A stretch of 64,000 nucleotides of DNA. Source: Lachnospiraceae bacterium AM48-27BH (GTDB lineage: Bacteria > Bacillota > Clostridia > Lachnospirales > Lachnospiraceae). The DNA lies in the NCBI GenBank assembly GCA_003478355.1, contig QUFC01000002.1, positions 124,001 to 188,000 on the forward strand. Reading direction: 5' to 3'. Under the pieces are notes generated by a model. The model was not told the DNA's origin and did not search any database. It worked only from the letters and a program-made list of their open reading frames with translations. Shown here piece by piece: positions 54,130 through 62,998 of the stretch. The translations under genes and the position numbers were made by a program. Each line of letters begins with the position of its first letter. Position 1 is the stretch's first letter.

Positions 54130-54424
54130 ACTAAACCAAAACTCCAGATAGAATATTTTCTATCTGGAGCTTTATACACTTTCTTTTCTATTTTTCTTCC
54201 CAATTAAAAAATTTTACCTTTATATTTCCATGTACATAAACTCCAAAAACCGCTTCCCTTTTTTCAGTCCTTCGCTGCTTAAATAGCATGTATCTTGGAG
54301 TTTCCCTATCTCATGCCACTGAGAGTCTTCTGCATTCCACCAGAAAAAGCTTCTTTGCAATTTCCGATATTCAACTTTTATCCAGATAATCTCTCCTGGC
54401 ATCACTTGTTCTGTTAATACATTG
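54130..54424. repeat. Duplicated 3' end of the GH43 gene, degenerate copy A
   Basis: This 295-bp stretch repeats 57729-58053 in the same orientation at high identity. It includes the terminator hairpin (CTCCAGATAGAA/TTCTATCTGGAG, 54142-54169) and the last 60-70 codons of the GH43 gene (minus strand, EIIWIKVEYRKLQRSFFWWN). Copy A lacks about 14 bp near 54252, which shifts the frame to an early stop, and about 17 bp in the terminator loop. It has no start or upstream part, so it is a gene fragment. Confidence 0.88.
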
Positions 54425-54765
54425 TACTAGTGATAAGGTGTTTACAATACTCATAAAGGGCTCCTTTTGGTTATTATTTAAGATTCGACACCTTAATTTT
54501 ACCACAAATGGATGCTCTTTTTTTATTCACTTGATAGGTGAAACAGCAATATTCAATTAAAATACAGTAATCATGTGGCTTTCACCCACTTCACACGGCA
54601 TAGCCGTGAATAATATAGGGTTAACAGTTACATTTTCAATATAGTTTATCCTGTGATATGATATCAGCAGAGTCTGATGTCCGAAGGCACTGCTTTTTCT
54701 CTTTTTTTTAACGACAATATCTCTGCGACTTGCGACCGGATTGTTATCGTCATTCAGAACTTTTA
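54425..54765. other. Intergenic AT-rich stretch without a recognised gene
   Basis: I see no protein frame of note. A perfect small hairpin CACGGC-ATA-GCCGTG lies at about 54595-54610. An imperfect inverted pair around AACGACAAT and ATTGTTATCGTC lies at 54709-54753, next to the ABC ATPase stop. There is no inverted-repeat end that would define a transposon. Confidence 0.4.
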
Positions 54766-55740
54766 TTATTTCGTATAAAGCTTCTTCACGATCTCTTCAA
54801 TCCCCTCCTGGTGGATCTCAATATCCCTGATCTCAAAGTTGTCCAGAAGGATCTGTAAAAATGCATTCACTGACATTGCCCTTTTGTCCACCTGATAGGT
54901 CACATCATGCTCCTTTTCTGCCACACAGAGCACACCCGGATAGTTCACCGGCTGCTTCTGATGCTCATAAAGGATCCTGATGAAATAGGACTCGCTGTGA
55001 CTGTTCTTGAATTTCTCTAATGAAGAGTCTGCCAGTACCACTCCCTTGTCGATGAAAATGACACGGTCACAGATGGTATCGATATCCTTCATATCATGGG
55101 TAGTCAGGATCACCGTTGTGTGCTGTTCCTTATTCAGCTCCCGGATAAAGGTTCGGATGTGATCCTTTACCAGTACATCCAGACCGATTGTAGGCTCGTC
55201 CAGATATAAGATCTGAGGATTGTGCAGCATGGCAATGGCCAGCTCTGCTCTCATCTTCTGCCCCAGACTTAGCTGTCTTACCGGCTTTCGCAGGAAACTT
55301 TCCATAGCCAGCAGCTCTGTAAACATGGAAACATTTTTCTGAAATGTTTTGTCATCAATATGGTACATCTGCTTATACAACTGAAAGGTATCCTCCATAG
55401 GCAGGTCCCAGTTCAGCTGGGAACGCTGGCCGAAAACAATGCCGATATTCTGAGCATTTTCCTTCCGGTTCCTATAAGGCAGAATGCCGTTTACCGAAAC
55501 CGTTCCGGAAGTAGGCACCAGGATTCCTGAAAGCATCTTTATGGTAGTAGACTTTCCCGCACCGTTGGCTCCGATATAGCCAACCATCTCTCCCGGTTCA
55601 ATGGAGAAGGACACATCCCGCACCGCTTCCTTGATCTCGTAGTTGCGTACAAACAAAGATTTTACTGCATTTAAAGTTCCCTTGGGACGCTTATATATCT
55701 TAAAATTTTTCTGCAAATGATTTACTTCTATAATTGCCAT
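54766..55740 (-). CDS. ABC-2 type transporter ATP-binding protein
   Basis: The 324-residue ATPase has Walker A GANGAGKSTT, signature LSLGQKMRAELA, Walker B ILYLDEPTIGLD and the switch His in ILTTHDMKDID. About 90 C-terminal residues after that are typical of the DrrA/NatA-like group. It powers the two ABC-2 permeases encoded just upstream. Such two-permease systems are annotated as daunorubicin or antibiotic exporters by homology; the substrate here is unknown. Confidence 0.9.
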   Translation of the reverse strand: MAIIEVNHLQKNFKIYKRPKGTLNAVKSLFVRNYEIKEAVRDVSFSIEPGEMVGYIGANGAGKSTTIKMLSGILVPTSGTVSVNGILPYRNRKENAQNIGIVFGQRSQLNWDLPMEDTFQLYKQMYHIDDKTFQKNVSMFTELLAMESFLRKPVRQLSLGQKMRAELAIAMLHNPQILYLDEPTIGLDVLVKDHIRTFIRELNKEQHTTVILTTHDMKDIDTICDRVIFIDKGVVLADSSLEKFKNSHSESYFIRILYEHQKQPVNYPGVLCVAEKEHDVTYQVDKRAMSVNAFLQILLDNFEIRDIEIHQEGIEEIVKKLYTK

Positions 55741-55788
55741 GATTTTCTCCTCCTGTTTTCGCCTGTATTATCTTCTTCCGCTTTTCTC

Positions 55789-56609
55789 TTATGATCCGGT
55801 TCCCTGATAAGCCTCCAGTCCCTTTTTCCAGAACTGGTAGGAGGCCCAGAACAGGACAACGCCGATAAAAGGCGTCAGATATTGAAATACAGAAGGAAGG
55901 AGCTCCTGTTTCCCTAAAAACATCTGGCTGGGATAGTAATTGATAAAAGCGTAAGGCAGTAAAAAGGTAAGCAGTATCTGGATTCCCCTGCTGTAAATGG
56001 TTAAAGGATATGAAATAAAGCGCTCCAGATTTCGATAGACAGATCTGCCAATCCGTCACTTTTTAATATCCAGAAGGCGGGTACTGCAGTAAAGATAAAT
56101 GCCGCTGCATGGATCAGTGTTGCACCCAGCATCACCATCACAAACCATAGGAATTCCCCCATTCTAAAGGAGATAGAAAGTTTCTGAATACAAATAGCGA
56201 TCATAAGAACACCTATTATGTAGTTGCTTGTATAGCCTGCACTTACCTTGGTACAGATCAGATAGATCATGGGATTTACCGGACGGAGCAACACCTGATC
56301 CAGTTCTCCTCTCTGAATCAGCCTTGGCAGTTTTCCGAAGGGTCCCATAAAGAAGGTACCTGCAATGGAATAGGAAAGCATATCCATCCCGTACAGAAAC
56401 AGAATTTCATACTTGGTCCAGTTTCCCATTACGTTGAACTGATTCAACATGATCAGAATTGTAATAAAGCCAGAGGACCATGCCACTATCTTAGAAAGCA
56501 TCCGGACAAAATACTGTCCACGATACTCTAACTGAGTCAGAAATGTAACTCTGGCAAAGGCCGCGTATAAAGCCAGATATTCTTTAATAGATAGAGAAAA
56601 CTTGTTCAT
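55789..56609 (-). pseudogene. ABC-2 permease subunit, one-base frameshift
   Basis: From ATG 56609 (MNKFSLSIKEYLALYAAFAR, GGGAGG upstream) the protein has six membrane helices, with ILFLYGMDMLSYSIAGTFFM and LIQRGELDQVLLRPVNPMIY of the ABC-2 (DUF990) family. Near 56022 the frame breaks at DLSIEIWSALFHIL-stop. One missing A restores NLERFISYPLTIYSRGIQIL and the natural end EAYQGTGS at TAA 55789, 273 residues in all. The gene pairs with the permease at 56614. Confidence 0.85.
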
Positions 56610-56613
56610 ATCA

Positions 56614-57390
56614 TCAACCTCCCTGTATCTCGATGGCGGTTTGAACCCGATGCCACACAAAGCGTTCCAAGATCCAAAGTCCCAGGATCCAGGCTGCCTG
56701 CATCAAAAGTACATTGATAGCTTCTCCGCCTCTATACTCTCCCAGAAGGATTGCAATAGGCTCATACACCATATACTTAAAGGGCAAGAAGGAACAGATA
56801 GTAACCAGAAAAGAAGGATAGAACCATAAGGGGATCTTCTGACCCGCAAATATAGACATTAATCCGCCAATCAGCATTTTGGCATAGGTTCCGTTTTTGA
56901 ACCAGAAAGCCAGAAGACCAACTATATACTGAAAGTAGAAATTCAGCAGAACAGCCAATGCGGTACTGACTAATGCCAGAAGGACATTTTCTGTTGACAG
57001 ACTGCAGACAGGCCACAGACTGACTGATATGACAATTGTAGGAAAACCTACGAATAACAGCCTAAATAGATTGGAAGACATCTGCTCCCAGAAGGAATAC
57101 CATTTCAGGCCTACAGGCCGGATCAGATTAATAGAAATATCTCCGGTCTTCACCTTTTCTGCCAGATCAACGGCAACATTACTGTGACAAAGCAGAAGCA
57201 AGATCTCTGCCACAAGGACATACACTACCATTTCTTCATAGCTGCGCCCCACCTCCCGGTAAGCCAGCAGCGCCTTCCAGATACACAGGTTAATATAGAT
57301 CCATATAAATTTTCCAATCAGCTGGAAAAACATACTTTCCCTGTACTGGAACTGCTGGCTGAAGGTACATTTTGATAATTGAAAATACAT
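56614..57390 (-). CDS. ABC-2 permease subunit
   Basis: The 258-residue membrane protein has six helices and the family block VKTGDISINLIRPVGLKWYS, parallel to GELDQVLLRPVNP in its partner. The two permeases and the ATPase form one transporter (two different membrane subunits plus an ATPase dimer). The stop is 4 bp before the next start. It is the first gene of the ABC cassette. Confidence 0.86.
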   Translation of the reverse strand: MYFQLSKCTFSQQFQYRESMFFQLIGKFIWIYINLCIWKALLAYREVGRSYEEMVVYVLVAEILLLLCHSNVAVDLAEKVKTGDISINLIRPVGLKWYSFWEQMSSNLFRLLFVGFPTIVISVSLWPVCSLSTENVLLALVSTALAVLLNFYFQYIVGLLAFWFKNGTYAKMLIGGLMSIFAGQKIPLWFYPSFLVTICSFLPFKYMVYEPIAILLGEYRGGEAINVLLMQAAWILGLWILERFVWHRVQTAIEIQGG

Positions 57391-57423
57391 TTCTATTTTC
57401 CCCCCTCATTCACTCCTAATCAT

Positions 57424-57728
57424 TCAATACTCCTCGATAAATTCTTTTAGCAAAGTAGGACTATACATAAAAATATTATTCATATGTCGAGGTTTACTAA
57501 CATTCTTTTTTAATGGTTTTCCACTTTCACATTGTCCATAATCAAAATCTATGTCCAATAAAATTTTCTCACATTTATCAAACTTTAATTTTATTACCAA
57601 TACACCATCTACCAAATATGCATTTTCTTTAAATTCTAAATCCACAAATGCATTACATGCATACATCGGTATATTTTATTGAAATGCCATCTACTTCTTT
57701 TTCGATACAGACCTTTGCAACAGGATTC
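57424..57728 (-). pseudogene. Truncated unknown gene at the edge of the duplicated segment
   Basis: An 80-residue frame starts at ATG 57666 (MYACNAFVDLEFKENAYLVD). In another frame a protein-like stretch (NPVAKVCIEKEVDGISIKYT) runs from the repeat boundary at 57728 up to it. Joined, they give about 100 residues with one length error near 57655 and no upstream start. It therefore looks like the 3' end of a gene cut off exactly where the GH43 repeat begins. I do not recognise the family; it is acidic and beta-rich with no signal or membrane segment. Confidence 0.4.
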
Positions 57729-58053
57729 ACTAAACCAAACCTCCAGATAGAATATTTTCATTTATAGAGCATTTTCTATCTGGAGTTTTATACACTTTCT
57801 TTTCTATTTTTCTTCCCAATTAAAAAATTTTACCTTTATATTTCCATGTACATAAACTCCAAGAACCGCTCCAGTAAACCGCTTTCCTTTTTTCAGTCCT
57901 TCGCTGCTTAAATAGCATGTATCTTGGAGTTTTCCTATCTCATGCCACTGAGAGTCTTCTGCATTCCGCCAGAAAAAGCTTCTTTGCAATTTCCGATATT
58001 CAACTTTTATCCAGATAATCTCTCCCGGTATCACTTGTTCTGTTAATACATTG
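57729..58053. repeat. GH43 3' end and terminator, copy B (intact)
   Basis: This is the functional counterpart of the fragment at 54130-54424. It holds the last part of the GH43 gene from 57804, and a terminator hairpin CTCCAGATAGAA/TTCTATCTGGAG at 57741-57785. The two copies are direct repeats about 3.3 kb apart and bracket the ABC transporter cassette. Confidence 0.88.
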
Positions 58054-59654
58054 CTTCGATACTCATCGTCTACATATTCTGAGAGGAAGATTCTGTACTC
58101 TTCTTTTTCCCTTTTTACTCCGATCTTTATGTAGCTGTTCTCATCGTAGTAACAGGTCATTCCGGTATCTTCTTCCTCATCCAGCTCTGGAATCACGAAA
58201 CAACACTGAGTAGTTCCCTGGAACTTATCTTGGCGTTTGAGTAATGCGCCTCTGCAGGCAACCTGGTTCAGATCATATCCATTTCCCTGAATTTCCAATG
58301 AGTTTTCACCATTTTCAGCAACTGCCTCATATACTTTTCCCTCTGCAAATGGTCTCGGACTCATCCATAACTGTTTTTTCCAAAACGGATATCCACCACA
58401 TGGCCTCACATCCCTACTAACGGCCTTTTTATCATATTTCCAAGGCATTTTCTGCTGATCCGACGGGCCGCGCCCTCCATTGATGATGGGCCATCCATCT
58501 GGAGTCCAGGTTAACGGATCCATAGCTGTTTCCCTTCCAAGAATGCCGTATTCCCCATTTAGAACCCGGAGACATAAGTATACAATATACCATCTTCCAT
58601 CGGGAAGCTGCACCGGCTTTCCATGTCCACAGCATTGGATCAGAGCATCCTTTTTCCACTGATGAAGAATGGGATTATAAGGACTCGGCTCGTATGGTCC
58701 ATCGATATGGTCTGCCCTGGCTACGGTGATGCAATGCCCTTTCCCGGTTCCGCCCTCTGCTAAAAACAGATAATAGTATTCATCCTTTTTCAACAAATGC
58801 GGTCCTTCTGGCTTTCGCTTGTTATCGCCATACCACAATAGTTTCCCTGGTTCTTTTATGGCTTTACAGTCACTGGTCAGTTCGATGATCCTGGCTCCTT
58901 TATTGAGGAGCATGTATTTTCTGCCGTTATCATCGTGGAAAATAGACGGATCAATTCCATCATCATTCAGAAATACCGGTTTCTCATAAGGACCTTCCGG
59001 CTTTTCGGAAGATGTTACCATCTGGAGCCGTTTCGGCCGCATATCATCATTTCTCCGCAGAGTAGCTGTAATATAAAATCTGCCGTCACAATAAGAAATA
59101 TCTGGTGCCCAATATCCCATTCCACCATGCAAATGTTCCAACTCCACTGCCCATTCCGGCTCTGTAATGGCATAGCCAATCACATTCCAATGGATCAGAT
59201 CTTTTGAATGGGAAATGGGAATGCACGGAAAATACACAAACGTGGAATTCACCATGTAATAGTCATCATTGACCCTCACGATAGATGGATCTGGGAAAAA
59301 GCCCCTCCGTATTGGATTGTGATAGGTATCTTCATAAGAATATCCCAGATGTGATTCCAGATACTGGTTTATCTCTGTAAATCTCAGTTCCGCCGCCAGA
59401 TCCCACGGTGTTTTTCCTTCACAGTCCGCCTCCAGCGGATTCAATCCGATCCGTTCTACCAGATATTTCACCAAATCAGCATTCCCGGATTTTACCCCAC
59501 ACCACAAAGTATTATGATGGTTTTCATCAAACAACGTCATGTCCGCAGCACCATATTCACTCCGCTTCCTTACTTCCTGCAGATCACCCTGTTCTGCCGC
59601 GCTCCATAACTCTTCTGTCAACAGCTCTTCCTGTGTTTTACCTGTCATCGCCAT
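57804..59654 (-). CDS. Glycoside hydrolase family 43 with N-terminal ankyrin repeats
   Basis: The 616-residue protein has no signal peptide. Residues 10-105 form ankyrin-type helix pairs (LWSAAEQGDLQEVRKRSEYG, LWCGVKSGNADLVKYLVERI, NPLEADCEGKTPWDLAAELR). From about 112 a five-bladed GH43 domain follows with the catalytic base Asp122 (FFPDPSIV), the pKa-tuning Asp235 (GIDPSIF) and the acid Glu283 (KPEGPHLL), then a beta-sandwich to the end. GH43 enzymes release arabinose or xylose from side chains. It would act on imported oligosaccharides. The ankyrin part is unusual for this family. Last gene of the pectin-type operon. Confidence 0.9.
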   Translation of the reverse strand: MAMTGKTQEELLTEELWSAAEQGDLQEVRKRSEYGAADMTLFDENHHNTLWCGVKSGNADLVKYLVERIGLNPLEADCEGKTPWDLAAELRFTEINQYLESHLGYSYEDTYHNPIRRGFFPDPSIVRVNDDYYMVNSTFVYFPCIPISHSKDLIHWNVIGYAITEPEWAVELEHLHGGMGYWAPDISYCDGRFYITATLRRNDDMRPKRLQMVTSSEKPEGPYEKPVFLNDDGIDPSIFHDDNGRKYMLLNKGARIIELTSDCKAIKEPGKLLWYGDNKRKPEGPHLLKKDEYYYLFLAEGGTGKGHCITVARADHIDGPYEPSPYNPILHQWKKDALIQCCGHGKPVQLPDGRWYIVYLCLRVLNGEYGILGRETAMDPLTWTPDGWPIINGGRGPSDQQKMPWKYDKKAVSRDVRPCGGYPFWKKQLWMSPRPFAEGKVYEAVAENGENSLEIQGNGYDLNQVACRGALLKRQDKFQGTTQCCFVIPELDEEEDTGMTCYYDENSYIKIGVKREKEEYRIFLSEYVDDEYRSNVLTEQVIPGEIIWIKVEYRKLQRSFFWRNAEDSQWHEIGKLQDTCYLSSEGLKKGKRFTGAVLGVYVHGNIKVKFFNWEEK

Positions 59655-59678
59655 ATGACATCTCCATCTAAAACAGAC

Positions 59679-60923
59679 TTATACGCCACGTGTAATTCCC
59701 TGCTCTTCAAATGGTGCCGCTAAAATCTTCTCTTTTTCTACATGAAGAGCTCCAGTTGGACATACCTGGAAACAGTAACCGCAGCCAATACACTTGTCCG
59801 TTTTCATCGCCGCTTTTTCTTTCATCTCGATGCCTTCATGCCAGCACACATCCACACATCGTCCGCAGCCAATACACTTGTCACTGACCTGGGCTTCCTG
59901 ATAAGCGTCTGCCAGACGATTCTGACGCATCGCTGTGAAATCTTTATCCATCTGGAACAGCTTTAACGCGTCGCCGCAAAGACTATCCATATCCCGGTAA
60001 CCGTTCTTGTCCATAAAACGCTCCAGATCTGCGATTACCTTCTTACATGCTCCAACACCTCCAGAACAAGCCAATGCACCAAACTGCACTGCCTGACTTC
60101 CGGACATAAGGATTCTTGCTGCCTGCTCATAGTTGAAGACTCCGCCGCCGCCGTACATCGGGATCTTACATCCTGCCGTTCTTGCTTCTGCGATAGAATA
60201 GCAAACCAACGGTGTCGCCTGGGTTCCGCCATAACCTGCGCCTGGTCTTGCCTGAGTGGTTCTCCAGTCCAGATCAAAATAGAAGCCTTTCCATCTGGCG
60301 GTAGGGCCTGCTGCCGTAGCTCCTGCTGCCTCCGCAATGCGGATGGATGTCAGCACATCTGTAGACTCAATAGCCAGCTTCGCCATGATCGGCATATCCG
60401 GCACTGTCTTCTTCATCAGTTCAATACTGTGGCGGAGCAGCTGGTGATAAGCGAACGTCCGGTCCTTGGCAACCGCAACACCTGGGGTATTAAAATGAAG
60501 TTCAATGGCGTCAGCGCCAGCTAATTGCAGTTCTTTTGCCTGTCTGGCCCACTCTTTTTCCCAGTTTCCACCACGTACAATATCGCTGTAATGTCCCACA
60601 GAAACCCAGAGCCTAATGTCACTGTCCATTTCTCTCTTGATCTTCTGTACTTCTTCGCAATACTGCTCCAGGGTAGTTACCGAATCCGGAAGTTGTCTTC
60701 CAACCGCATGACTATGAATACTCATCTGTCCTGAAAACATTGCCCGGCTATCTGGCCCAATATAACTACCGCCACCAGTTCCATGTCCAAAATTGCGAAG
60801 TACAATTGCTCCTGGTCTCATAGCTGCTGTTTTTAATACATTTTTTGCCCCCTGTGTTGCTGGACTGGATGCCACTACAAATGGATTTATCATATCAAAT
60901 TCTTTTACGTATAAATCTGCCAT
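59679..60923 (-). CDS. Dihydroorotate-dehydrogenase-like flavoprotein with two ferredoxin clusters
   Basis: The 414-residue protein has an FMN TIM barrel of the DHOD/PreA type (INPFVVASSPATQGAKNVLK, ADAIELHFNTPGVAVAKDR, MAKLAIESTDVLTSIRIAEA, GGGGVFNYEQAARIL). A C-terminal domain has two [4Fe-4S] motifs (CIGCGRCVDVCWHEG and CIGCGYCFQVCPTGA). This is the layout of the PreA subunit of dihydropyrimidine dehydrogenase, but no PreT partner is near and the neighbours are sugar enzymes. It may reduce or oxidise an unsaturated ring intermediate using ferredoxin. AGGAG precedes the ATG. Confidence 0.82.
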   Translation of the reverse strand: MADLYVKEFDMINPFVVASSPATQGAKNVLKTAAMRPGAIVLRNFGHGTGGGSYIGPDSRAMFSGQMSIHSHAVGRQLPDSVTTLEQYCEEVQKIKREMDSDIRLWVSVGHYSDIVRGGNWEKEWARQAKELQLAGADAIELHFNTPGVAVAKDRTFAYHQLLRHSIELMKKTVPDMPIMAKLAIESTDVLTSIRIAEAAGATAAGPTARWKGFYFDLDWRTTQARPGAGYGGTQATPLVCYSIAEARTAGCKIPMYGGGGVFNYEQAARILMSGSQAVQFGALACSGGVGACKKVIADLERFMDKNGYRDMDSLCGDALKLFQMDKDFTAMRQNRLADAYQEAQVSDKCIGCGRCVDVCWHEGIEMKEKAAMKTDKCIGCGYCFQVCPTGALHVEKEKILAAPFEEQGITRGV

Positions 60924-60948
60924 AATTATGTTCTCCTATCATTTTTTC

Positions 60949-62223
60949 TTAATCAATTATAAACCGAGCGGTCTCGTCTGCATCAATCATGGATCCGTTG
61001 CAATTGTGAATCACAACTTTGCTCAAATGAATTCCCGAAACATTTTTTAGGATGAAACCGGCACCTTTTACAGGATCTACTCCATCCATCATTGCCGGTT
61101 TGCCTGGCTTTCCATCTGGATCCATCCAAATAACACTATCTTCTATCGATATATCCTGAATCGGCATTTCTTTTAAACCATAAAAGAACCCTGCTGCCGC
61201 ACTGGCTTGATATACAGATACATGACTAATTCTGACTTCTCGGACCATTGGCGTTGACTGGTCTACTGGATATGGATTCTTATCCCATACATATTTTTCT
61301 TTTCCCTTCTCCCCGCAAAAATAATACAGATTTACAATAAAGGGACATATCACCTTTTCCATTATGATATTTTGAATCCGGATCTGTTCAACAATACCTC
61401 CACGCTTTCTTCTGGATTTTATTCGGATTCCACGGTCTGTATCCTGAAAAACGCAGTTGGTTACTACAACATTCCGAATTCCACCGCTCATTTCACTTCC
61501 GATTACAATTCCACCATGACCATGAATCATGTTGCAATTCGAAATGATAACATTCTCGCACGGTTCCGGATTCTCTGAGTCTTCTGTTCCTGATTTGATA
61601 GCAATACAGTCATCACCTACGTCAATCACACAGTTTTCAATCCTCACGTTACGGCTGCTATTTGGATTAATTCCGTCTGTATTAGGAGAATCTGCAGGAT
61701 TTTTAATACTTACTCCCTGAATCAGAACCTGATCACAGCTACAGGGATGTATCGTCCATGCTGGCGAATTGATCAACGTCACATCTTTTACTTTTACATT
61801 TCTGCAGTGATCAAAACAGATCATGTGAGGACGTCTTAATCCTTTTTTGCGAAATTCTGCCTTTCGTCCCCACCAATTTTCACCATGTCCATCGATAACA
61901 CCTTGTCCACATACCATTACATGGTCTGCTTTTCTGGCATAGATAAGCGGCATATACATGCACATTGGTCTGCCTATATAAGAAAAATTGATCGTTTTGT
62001 ATTTTTCTAACTCTCCGAAATATTCCAGTCTGGATCCTGTTTCCAGATAAAGAGTCATGTTACTTTTCAATTCAATAGAGCATGTTTCATATTTTCCGGC
62101 GGGAACATAGATCGTTCCCCCGCCTTCTTTTTCTAAATCCTCTACTGCCTTTTCAAAAGCTTTCGTCCATCCCTTTTCTTTTTCCACATAATGCTGATAA
62201 TTTAAAATGCTTTTCCAGGACAT
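60949..62223 (-). CDS. Glycoside hydrolase family 28 (polygalacturonase-like)
   Basis: The 424-residue protein is a right-handed beta-helix. It begins EKEGGGTIYVPAGKYE and holds the GH28 active-site blocks SPNTDGINPNSS (NTD), VGDDCIAIKSG (DD), GHGGIVIGSE (GHG) and RGIRIKSRRKRGG (RIK). It hydrolyses alpha-1,4-linked galacturonic acid or rhamnogalacturonan. There is no signal peptide, so it acts on imported oligomers, as do exo-acting GH28 enzymes of gut bacteria. GGGAG precedes the ATG, 11 bp after the isomerase gene. Confidence 0.92.
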   Translation of the reverse strand: MSWKSILNYQHYVEKEKGWTKAFEKAVEDLEKEGGGTIYVPAGKYETCSIELKSNMTLYLETGSRLEYFGELEKYKTINFSYIGRPMCMYMPLIYARKADHVMVCGQGVIDGHGENWWGRKAEFRKKGLRRPHMICFDHCRNVKVKDVTLINSPAWTIHPCSCDQVLIQGVSIKNPADSPNTDGINPNSSRNVRIENCVIDVGDDCIAIKSGTEDSENPEPCENVIISNCNMIHGHGGIVIGSEMSGGIRNVVVTNCVFQDTDRGIRIKSRRKRGGIVEQIRIQNIIMEKVICPFIVNLYYFCGEKGKEKYVWDKNPYPVDQSTPMVREVRISHVSVYQASAAAGFFYGLKEMPIQDISIEDSVIWMDPDGKPGKPAMMDGVDPVKGAGFILKNVSGIHLSKVVIHNCNGSMIDADETARFIID

Positions 62224-62234
62224 GTTCTCCCTTT

Positions 62235-62992
62235 CTACTGCTTCAGTAAATTTTTAAGTATCTGTGCATCCTCCAAAAATTGTGCTTCTGTATTCCCCAT
62301 TACAAATTCTAACAACCCAAATCGATCCTGTTGTTGATTTACATGCGATAAATACGTTTTCCACACATCTATCCTTCAGAAAGTGGACGACGGGTTCCAT
62401 TGGGCCAATAATAAATATGTAAATTCAACAGTTTCGTTCCCAATAAATCCAATCCTTTTATCCGCTCTTCCATTGAAAGTGCTACTGTCGGCTGCCATAA
62501 GCAATATAAATTCTCATGATCTACCGCCTTTAAAAACTCCATTGCAGACTCATTTGTATCTGTTAATGTATTTTTGTGCCATTCCAGCGCTACTTTCAAC
62601 TGATATCCTTTCGCAACTTCACAGATTTTCCTGGTTTCTTTTACCAGCTTCTCCCTATATTCAGGCGATGCATCTGCAGAAGCTTTTGTGCCAGCCCAAA
62701 TTCTGATCACCGGCGCATGAATTGCTTCTGCTGTTATGGCAGAAATACGAAATGCCTCTTCCGCATCTTCATTTTGTCCCAACCGGAAATAGGAACCGTA
62801 TGCTGCTATTTGAAGTCCCGCATTGATCGTCTGTTTATGGAGTTTTTCCGCTCTCTCTATATCACCAGGATTTATATGTGCATTTTCTGACCATTCAACT
62901 GCTTCTAATCCAGCTGCTTTACATAAGGCAATAACTTCTTCTGCGGTTTTTTCCCGAAAAGTTGCCGATACAATTCCAGGTGTTATCATCAT
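62235..62992 (-). pseudogene. Sugar phosphate isomerase/epimerase-like TIM barrel, one-base frameshift
   Basis: The protein (MITPGIVSATFREKTAEEVI) is an AP-endonuclease-2/xylose-isomerase-like barrel with AAGLEAVEWSENAHINPGDI, VIRIWAGTKAS and LKVALEWHKNTLTDT carrying the metal Glu. The frame is lost at PLSEG-stop (62369). One missing G near 62374 restores IDVWKTYLSHVNQQQDRFGL and the natural end at TAG 62235, 251-252 residues. Relatives include UlaE-type epimerases and hydroxypyruvate isomerases. It is between the YiaK-like and GH28 genes; the start is ATG 62992 or 62989. Confidence 0.82.
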
Positions 62993-62998
62993 ATCCTC

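Noticed and set aside
54220..54405. Small stand-alone gene of 61 residues
   Set aside because: It is the copied 3' end of the GH43 gene with a deletion, without a start region.
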